Shown here in pieces: positions 1-4,232 of a stretch of DNA of 6,480 bases. This DNA comes from Candidatus Sediminicultor tertius (lineage in GTDB: Bacteria > Atribacterota > Phoenicimicrobiia > Phoenicimicrobiales > Phoenicimicrobiaceae): assembly GCA_003527405.1 (NCBI GenBank), contig DPXH01000079.1, positions 1-6,480 of the forward strand. Reading direction: 5' to 3'. A program made the translations under genes and the position numbers. A model generated the notes under the pieces. The model was not told where the DNA came from. It was given only the letters and a program-made list of their open reading frames with translations, and ran no database searches. Position 1 is the stretch's first letter, and every line of letters begins with the position of its first letter.

Positions 1-1029
1 ACTATCGAATGGAAAGACGGGAAAGTGTTTCTAATTGACCAGAGAAAACTTCCTTTAAAATATGAAATAATTAATTGTTCTTCCTATCAGGAAGTAGCAG
101 AAGCTATTAAGAAGATGAAGATAAGGGGTGCACCGGCTATTGGAGTGGCGGCTGCCTTTGGCATAGCCCTTGCTGCTTATTCTTCAAGGGCTGATACCTA
201 TAAAGAATTTAGTTTAGATATGGAAAAAGCTAAAAAATGCCTGGCCCTTACTCGGCCTACTGCAGTCAACCTATTTTGGGCTTTAGAGAGAATAACGAAT
301 TTAATTAATACAAAAAAAGATGTTGATTTATTTGAATTAAAAGATATAATCTTACAGGAAGCCAAAGATATTGCCCGGGAAGATATAGAGATAAATAAGG
401 GTATGGGAAGGTACGGAGCTTCGCTAATTAAAGATGGGGACAATATTCTTACTCACTGCAATGCCGGAGCTCTGGCTACCGTAGATCACGGTACCGCCCT
501 GGGAGTGATTCGTACTGCCTTTAATGAGGGAAAACAGATACATGTCTATGTCGATGAAACCAGACCGGTATTACAGGGGGCAAGGCTTACCGCCTGGGAA
601 TTAATGCAGGAGAAAATTCCTTTTACCTTGATTACTGATAATATGGCTGGTTTTTTAATGTCTCAAAAAAAGATAAATTTAATCATAGTTGGAGCAGACC
701 GTATTGCCCGAAATGGTGATGTGGTGAATAAAATTGGAACTTATTCCTTATCTGTTTTAGCCCGGGAAAACAAAGTTCCCTTTTATGTGGCTGCTCCGAT
801 ATCTACTATTGATATATCCCTAAGTTCGGGGAAGGAAATCCCCATTGAAGAGAGAAACCCAAAAGAAATTACTCATATATTGGGTAAACAGATAGCCCCT
901 ACGGGAGTAAAAGTATTTAATCCGGCTTTTGACCTTACTCCCCACCGTTATGTGGAGGCTATTATTACCGAAAAAGGGATTATCCGGAAACCGTTTGAAA
1001 AAAATATTAAACTAGTATTTAGTCGTTAG
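1..1029 (+). CDS. mtnA: S-methyl-5-thioribose-1-phosphate isomerase (5' partial)
   Basis: The enzyme isomerises 5-methylthioribose-1-phosphate to methylthioribulose-1-phosphate in the cytoplasmic methionine salvage pathway. The frame is open from base 1 and reads T-I-E-W-K-D-G-K before the GTG at 25. This matches the usual MtnA N-terminus (IEWKDG...LIDQRKLP), so the true start lies a few codons left of the window and GTG-25 is not the start. Counting from GTG-25 as residue 1, visible family signatures are IRGAPAIG (33-40), TRPTAVNLFWAL (76-87), THCNAGALATVD (143-154) with the expected catalytic Cys145, DETRP with QGARLTAWEL (177-193), and VGADRIARNGD (222-232) with the expected catalytic Asp225. 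The C-terminal PFEKNI segment is also typical and the length is normal. The last codons AGT CGT TAG belong to the intergenic heptad array, so the repeat supplies the stop. No other salvage gene is in view. Closest remembered homologue is the Thermotoga maritima enzyme. The related ribose-1,5-bisphosphate isomerases are less likely. Confidence 0.95.
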   Translation, partial: TIEWKDGKVFLIDQRKLPLKYEIINCSSYQEVAEAIKKMKIRGAPAIGVAAAFGIALAAYSSRADTYKEFSLDMEKAKKCLALTRPTAVNLFWALERITNLINTKKDVDLFELKDIILQEAKDIAREDIEINKGMGRYGASLIKDGDNILTHCNAGALATVDHGTALGVIRTAFNEGKQIHVYVDETRPVLQGARLTAWELMQEKIPFTLITDNMAGFLMSQKKINLIIVGADRIARNGDVVNKIGTYSLSVLARENKVPFYVAAPISTIDISLSSGKEIPIEERNPKEITHILGKQIAPTGVKVFNPAFDLTPHRYVEAIITEKGIIRKPFEKNIKLVFSR

Positions 1030-1284
1030 TCGTTAGTGAATAGTAAAGAAGAAAAAAAGGAAGATAGAAGCCAGAATATTAAATAGCGTAGAGCGTATAG
1101 AGTATATATTTAGTTAGCCAGTTTACCGGTTACCGGTTGAAGAATTAAGATCAGATTGGTTAACCGTATCAACTAACTCTTATCTTGCAACTTATATCTT
1201 TAATTGGCCAATTGGTCAATTGGTGAATCGGTCAATTAAATAATCTTGCAACTTGTATCTAATACTAACGACTAAATAGAGGAG
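1021..1284. repeat. Spacer 1: degenerate 7-base array with an 8-base insert
   Basis: This covers the whole mtnA-murA gap. Seven-base units can be followed in one register from 1021 to 1202: AGTCGTT at 1021 and 1028, AGTGAAT at 1035, AGTAAAG at 1042, later TAGCGTA (1084) and GAGCGTA (1091), CCGGTTA (1126) and CCGGTTG (1133), ATCTTGC (1182). At 1203-1242 the period becomes eight (ATTGGCCA, ATTGGTCA, ATTGGTGA, ATCGGTCA). Period seven resumes at 1243 with ATCTTGC, and the array ends at ACTAACG, ACTAAAT and AGAGGAG, which contains the murA ribosome site. A 12-base perfect inverted repeat (1026-1037 with 1264-1275) brackets the spacer. ATCTTGCAACTT occurs twice (1182-1193 and 1243-1254). No gene or canonical terminator is visible here. 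Confidence 0.8.
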
Positions 1285-1285
1285 G
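1280..1285 (+). promoter_or_regulatory. Ribosome binding site of murA
   Basis: AGGAGG is followed six bases later by TTG at 1292. It decides the start, because no ATG or GTG lies at a better distance and the protein then begins as MurA proteins do. The site continues directly from the heptad array, and the 22 bases 1264-1285 are identical to those before mreB (2819-2840). Confidence 0.85.
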
Positions 1286-1291
1286 AGAAAA

Positions 1292-2554
1292 TTGGATCCA
1301 GAAAAGCTTATTATTTCAGGAAGAAATAGATTACAGGGTACAGTAAAAATTGACGGAGCAAAAAATTCAGCTTTATCTATTATGGCAGCAACCTTATTAA
1401 CCAAAGATGTTTGTATTTTAAGGAATGTCCCTCGCCTTACCGATGTGGATACTATGGCGGCGGTTATAAGGAAATTGGGGATTAAAGTAGAGTGGAGAGG
1501 AGATAATACCCTCTATATTGATTCTGATGATTTTAATAATTACGAAGCACCTTATGAATTGGTTAAAATGATGAGAGGTTCGATTTTGGTGATGGGACCT
1601 CTTTTGGCTCGTTTAAAAAAAGCGAAGATATCTTTGCCCGGTGGTTGTGCTATTGGTGCTCGTCCGGTTGATTTTCATTTAAAAGGATTTGAGGCTTTAG
1701 GTGCTCAAGTTGAAGTGGAAAAAGGTTATATTGAAGCAAAAGTTGATAAATTAAAAGGAGATGATATATACTTAGATTTTCCCAGTTTGGGGGCAACTGA
1801 AAATATAATGATGGCTGCCTGTTTGGCGGAAGGTATAACTACAGTTGAAAATGCAGCTAAAGATCCCGAGGTAGTGGAATTAGGGCATTTCTTAAATAAG
1901 ATGGGGGCTAAAGTTGAAGGATTGGGGACTGATTTAATAAGAATAGAAGGAGTAAAAGAATTACACGGAATTGATTATACTATAATTCCTGACCGTATTG
2001 AGGCAGGTACCTATATGATAGCAGCTGCTATCACGGGTGGAGATGTTTTAATAGAAAAGGCTGATCCGTTATTATTAAAACCATTGATAGTGAAGTTAGA
2101 AGAAGCGGGGGTACGGATCGAGTTAGAAAAGAGCTTGATTAAAGTGATAGGACCGAGTAGAGTTAAGGCAGTAGATATTAAAACTTTACCTTTTCCCGGA
2201 TTTCCCACCGATATGCAAGCCCAATTTATGGCTTTATCCTGTGTAGCAAAAGGTACCAGCGTTATTACCGAGACTGTATTTGAGAAAAGATTCGTTCACA
2301 TCGGTGATTTGATAAGGATGGGAGCGGATATCAAAGTAGAAGGACATAGTGCTATTATTAAGGGGGTAAAGAAGTTAAGTGCCGCCCCGGTAATGGCTTC
2401 AGATTTAAGAGGCGGAGCAGCTTTGGTGTTAGCAGGTTTGGTAGCAGAAGGAACCACTGAGTTAAGCAGAATATATCATTTAGACAGAGGATATGTGAAG
2501 TTAGAGGAAAAACTAAATTCTTTAGGTGCGGATATTAAGAGAATGAAAGAGTGA
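1292..2554 (+). CDS. murA: UDP-N-acetylglucosamine 1-carboxyvinyltransferase
   Basis: MurA transfers enolpyruvate from phosphoenolpyruvate to UDP-GlcNAc, the first committed step of peptidoglycan synthesis, in the cytoplasm. The 420-residue length is typical of the family. Visible landmarks are the substrate-binding DGAKNS (Lys24, Asn25), MRGSILVMGPLLAR (94-107), the catalytic loop LPGGCAIGARP with Cys119 (115-125), DFPSLGATEN (162-171), IIPDRIEAGTY (231-241), PGFPTDMQAQ with Asp307 (302-311), DLRGGAALVLAGL (371-383) and HLDRGY with Arg399 (396-401). Cys119 is the residue alkylated by fosfomycin in MurA enzymes; many naturally resistant enzymes have Asp here, so this one is predicted to be of the sensitive type. 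The start is a rare TTG set by the AGGAGG at 1280. The stop is TGA, and three codons later the heptad array gives an in-frame TAG. Sequence resembles Firmicutes MurA. The next gene is an mbl-like gene, a partnership also seen in Bacillus, where sporulation genes lie between them. Confidence 0.97.
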   Translation: MDPEKLIISGRNRLQGTVKIDGAKNSALSIMAATLLTKDVCILRNVPRLTDVDTMAAVIRKLGIKVEWRGDNTLYIDSDDFNNYEAPYELVKMMRGSILVMGPLLARLKKAKISLPGGCAIGARPVDFHLKGFEALGAQVEVEKGYIEAKVDKLKGDDIYLDFPSLGATENIMMAACLAEGITTVENAAKDPEVVELGHFLNKMGAKVEGLGTDLIRIEGVKELHGIDYTIIPDRIEAGTYMIAAAITGGDVLIEKADPLLLKPLIVKLEEAGVRIELEKSLIKVIGPSRVKAVDIKTLPFPGFPTDMQAQFMALSCVAKGTSVITETVFEKRFVHIGDLIRMGADIKVEGHSAIIKGVKKLSAAPVMASDLRGGAALVLAGLVAEGTTELSRIYHLDRGYVKLEEKLNSLGADIKRMKE

Positions 2555-2562
2555 TATAGTCG

Positions 2563-2830
2563 TTAGTCGTTAGTGAATAGTGAATAGTGAAGAAGAAAGA
2601 AAGAAGACAGAAGTCAGGAGACAGAATCCAGTATTCAGAATTATTTAAAATTATGAGATTATAATCTTTGTCAAGTTATTTTATATTGTTCTGACTTCTG
2701 ACTACTGGCTCCTGAATTCCTAAATAACAATTATAGTTTTTCACTTTAAGCTTTTAGGTTTATAATGATAACTAATAATTTTTTACAAAAGATTTTAAAT
2801 AACGACTAATGACTATTCACTAACGACTAA
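2563..2830. repeat. 19-base perfect inverted repeat bracketing spacer 2
   Basis: The left arm 2563-2581 (TTAGTCGTTAGTGAATAGT) is the exact reverse complement of the right arm 2812-2830. A second nested pair of lower identity is formed by CAGAAGTCAG at 2608-2617 with CTGACTTCTG at 2691-2700, itself a perfect 10-base match. In RNA the whole spacer could fold back on itself with the loop in the AT-rich centre. No run of U follows either arm, so this is not an ordinary intrinsic terminator. Confidence 0.85.
2738..2766 (+). promoter_or_regulatory. Possible sigma-70-type promoter for mreB
   Basis: A perfect TATAAT at 2761-2766 lies 17 bases after TTTTCA (2738-2743), which matches the -35 consensus TTGACA at four of six positions. 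Transcription would begin near 2773, about 80 bases before the mreB start, leaving the right arm of the inverted repeat in the leader. The region is very AT-rich, so a chance match is quite possible. Confidence 0.3.
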
Positions 2831-2834
2831 ATAG

Positions 2835-2840
2835 AGGAGG
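2835..2840 (+). promoter_or_regulatory. Ribosome binding site of mreB
   Basis: AGGAGG lies 11 bases before the ATG at 2852, a slightly long spacing. The alternative ATG at 2861 would be 20 bases away, so 2852 is preferred. It abuts the end of the heptad array, in the same 22-base context as the murA site. Confidence 0.8.
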
Positions 2841-2851
2841 GAAAAATAAAC

Positions 2852-3868
2852 ATGCTAGGAATGGACAGAAGTTTGGGCATAGATTTGGGTACCGTAAGTG
2901 TCTTAATCTATCAGAAGGGGAAAGGAATTGTCCTTCAAGAACCTTCGGTAGTCTCTATTTTAAGAGATAGCGGAAAAGTTTTAACTGTAGGAGAAGAGGC
3001 CAAACAAATGTTAGGTAAGACACCGGGGAACATAATTGCTATCCAGCCCATGAAGAGCGGAGTTATCGCCGATTATGAGATAACAGAGAAGATGTTGAGC
3101 TATTTTATCAGAAAAGTTTGTGGTAACAGCAAGGTGTTTCGTCCTCAGGTAGTAATTTGCGTACCGTCGGGAGGAACAGAAGTAGAAAAAAGAGCAGCGA
3201 TAGAAGCAGCTATGCAAGCGGGAGCAAGGAAAGCTTATTTAATTGAAGAACCAATGGCGGCAGCTATTGGAGCCGGCTTAGATATTAGTGAACCCTACGG
3301 AAATATGATTGTTGATGTGGGCGGGGGTACCGCAGATATCGCCGTTATCTCTTTAGGTGGAATTGTGGTAAGCGAATCATTAAGAGTGGCAGGAAATGAT
3401 TTTGATGAAAATATTATCAAATACATTAAAGAAAAATACAGGTTAATGATCGGCGAAAAAACTGCTGAAACTTTAAAGATTGAAATCGGTACAGCAATGG
3501 AATTAGAAGAAGAATTATTTACTGAAATAAGGGGGAGAGATTTAGTGTCCGGGTTGCCTAAGAGTATTTCGGTCGGCTCTAATGAAGTGTTAAAAGCCAT
3601 TTCTCCTTCGTTGAAGATAATAATCGAGGGAGTTAAAACGGTTATGGAGAAAATTCCTCCTGAACTGGCTGCTGATATTGCTGATAAAGGAATCATTATC
3701 ACCGGCGGAGGGGCACTGTTAAGACATTTCGATGATTTGTTAACTGAAGTGACCGGAATACCAGTTTATTTAGCTGAAAATCCAATTTCTTGTGTAGCTT
3801 TAGGCACGGGGACGGTTTTAGACAATATCCATGTATTAAGGAGTGGGCTAGTAAGTTCGTACAAGTAA
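2852..3868 (+). CDS. mreB: Rod shape-determining protein, MreB/Mbl family
   Basis: A bacterial actin that polymerises with ATP under the cytoplasmic membrane and organises lateral wall synthesis with the elongasome. The 338 residues show the actin-fold nucleotide-binding signatures: phosphate-1 GIDLGTVSVLIY (9-20), the connect segment EEPMAAAIGAGL (132-143), phosphate-2 VDVGGGTADIAVISLGG (154-170) and the adenosine motif IITGGGALLRHFDDLL (282-297). RGRDLVSGLPKSI (227-239) and the tail AENPISCVALGTGTVLDN (308-325) are closer to remembered Bacillus Mbl than to E. coli MreB, so 'mbl' is a fair alternative name. There is no signal peptide. The usual MreC and MreD genes do not follow. The neighbour upstream is murA, which links precursor supply and wall placement. 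The start is set by AGGAGG at 2835 and the stop is TAA, two bases before the next heptad array. Confidence 0.95.
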   Translation: MLGMDRSLGIDLGTVSVLIYQKGKGIVLQEPSVVSILRDSGKVLTVGEEAKQMLGKTPGNIIAIQPMKSGVIADYEITEKMLSYFIRKVCGNSKVFRPQVVICVPSGGTEVEKRAAIEAAMQAGARKAYLIEEPMAAAIGAGLDISEPYGNMIVDVGGGTADIAVISLGGIVVSESLRVAGNDFDENIIKYIKEKYRLMIGEKTAETLKIEIGTAMELEEELFTEIRGRDLVSGLPKSISVGSNEVLKAISPSLKIIIEGVKTVMEKIPPELAADIADKGIIITGGGALLRHFDDLLTEVTGIPVYLAENPISCVALGTGTVLDNIHVLRSGLVSSYK

Positions 3869-3870
3869 CT

Positions 3871-4220
3871 AGTCGTTAGTCGTTAGTGAATAGTCGTTAG
3901 CTTAAATACAAGTTACAAGATGCAAATTTCAAGTTAATTTAGTTAACCAGTTACCGGTTAGCTGTTAAATTAGTCATTAGTGAGTAGTATTAGAGCGTAA
4001 AGTGTAAAGCTAAAAACGAAAAACCGAAACTTAAAACTTAAAATTGAAGAAAAAGTTTTGAATTTTGAATTTTGAATTATGGTTTTTCGCTTTTCGCTTT
4101 AAGTTTTTAGTTTAATACTGGCAAGATACGCGATACGATAATTGTATACTGATTTTTCTATACGCTCCACGCTAAACGCTATACTAAATACTAACGACTA
4201 TTCACTAACGACTAAATATA
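3871..4220. repeat. Spacer 3: 350-base degenerate 7-base array
   Basis: The whole mreB-S55 gap can be cut into consecutive 7-base units in one register from 3871 to the ribosome site of the next gene. Examples are AGTCGTT (3871, 3878), ATACAAG and TTACAAG (3906, 3913), ATTAGTC and ATTAGTG (3969, 3976), GTAAAGT and GTAAAGC (3997, 4004), TAAAAAC and GAAAAAC (4011, 4018), GAATTTT twice (4060, 4067), CGCTTTT and CGCTTTA (4088, 4095), then CTATACG, CTCCACG and CTAAACG (4158-4178), and AACGACT (4193, 4207). By hand count about 196 of 350 positions equal the base seven places later, roughly twice the 27-30% expected for this composition. No gene is seen. A weak TATACT (4145-4150) lacks a convincing -35 partner. 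Confidence 0.85.
3876..4215. repeat. 25-base perfect inverted repeat bracketing spacer 3
   Basis: The left arm 3876-3900 is the exact reverse complement of 4191-4215. The first 19 bases of the left arm equal the left arm of the spacer 2 repeat. Inside it lie looser mirrored blocks: the AGAGCGTAAAGTG block near 3992-4004 against the CACGCTAAACGCT block near 4168-4180, and CGAAAAACC at 4017-4025 exactly mirrored by GGTTTTTCG at 4081-4089. The mirror symmetry therefore extends from the edges toward the centre around 4050. No poly-U tract follows it. Confidence 0.88.
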
Positions 4221-4221
4221 A

Positions 4222-4227
4222 AGAAGG
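4222..4227 (+). promoter_or_regulatory. Ribosome binding site of the S55 gene
   Basis: AGAAGG lies five bases before the ATG at 4233. It is weaker than the AGGAGG of the two preceding genes. The upstream ACTAACGACTAAATA block is shared with them, but the sequence then diverges. Confidence 0.7.
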
Positions 4228-4232
4228 TAAAG

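Larger units (their letters stand above)
2558..2834. repeat. Spacer 2: degenerate 7-base array, quasi-palindromic
   Basis: This fills the murA-mreB gap. Twelve units from 2558 to 2641 are in strict 7-base register: two of AGTCGTT, two of AGTGAAT, then AGTGAAG, AAGAAAG, AAAGAAG, ACAGAAG, TCAGGAG, ACAGAAT, CCAGTAT and TCAGAAT. By hand count, neighbouring units agree at 58 of 77 positions. The middle (about 2642-2688) is AT-rich with weak periodicity. The right half carries near reverse complements of the left: CTGACTT at 2691, CTGACTA at 2698, CTGGCTC at 2705, CTGAATT at 2712, and finally CGACTAA, TGACTAT and TCACTAA units up to the mreB ribosome site. TAG or TGA codons recur in every left-hand AGTCGTT/AGTGAAT unit. 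I see no gene in it. Confidence 0.85.

Noticed and set aside
25..27. GTG as the start of mtnA
   Set aside because: The eight codons before it are open and match the conserved MtnA N-terminus, so the gene begins outside the window.
198..443. Minus-strand open frame inside mtnA, and similar short ones at 1216-1404, 2011-2208 and 3011-3217
   Set aside because: All lie opposite well-supported genes or across repeats and show no motif or ribosome site.
2558..2830. Insertion sequence or MITE with terminal inverted repeats
   Set aside because: There is no transposase and no clear target duplication, and the ends are repeat words that continue the internal period. A non-autonomous mobile origin is not excluded, but it is not shown.
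3295..3702. Minus-strand open frame of 135 codons inside mreB
   Set aside because: Mirror of a conserved actin-family gene, with low-complexity Ser/Ile-rich translation and no start signal.
4081..4115. Rho-independent terminator at the GGTTTTTCG and TTTTTAG stretch
   Set aside because: The pairing partner at 4017-4025 is 55 bases away, the stem is AT-rich, and there is no compact GC stem followed by a U run.
3871..4220. CRISPR array
   Set aside because: Units are 7 bases, directly abutting and degenerate, with no unique spacers of uniform length and no cas genes.
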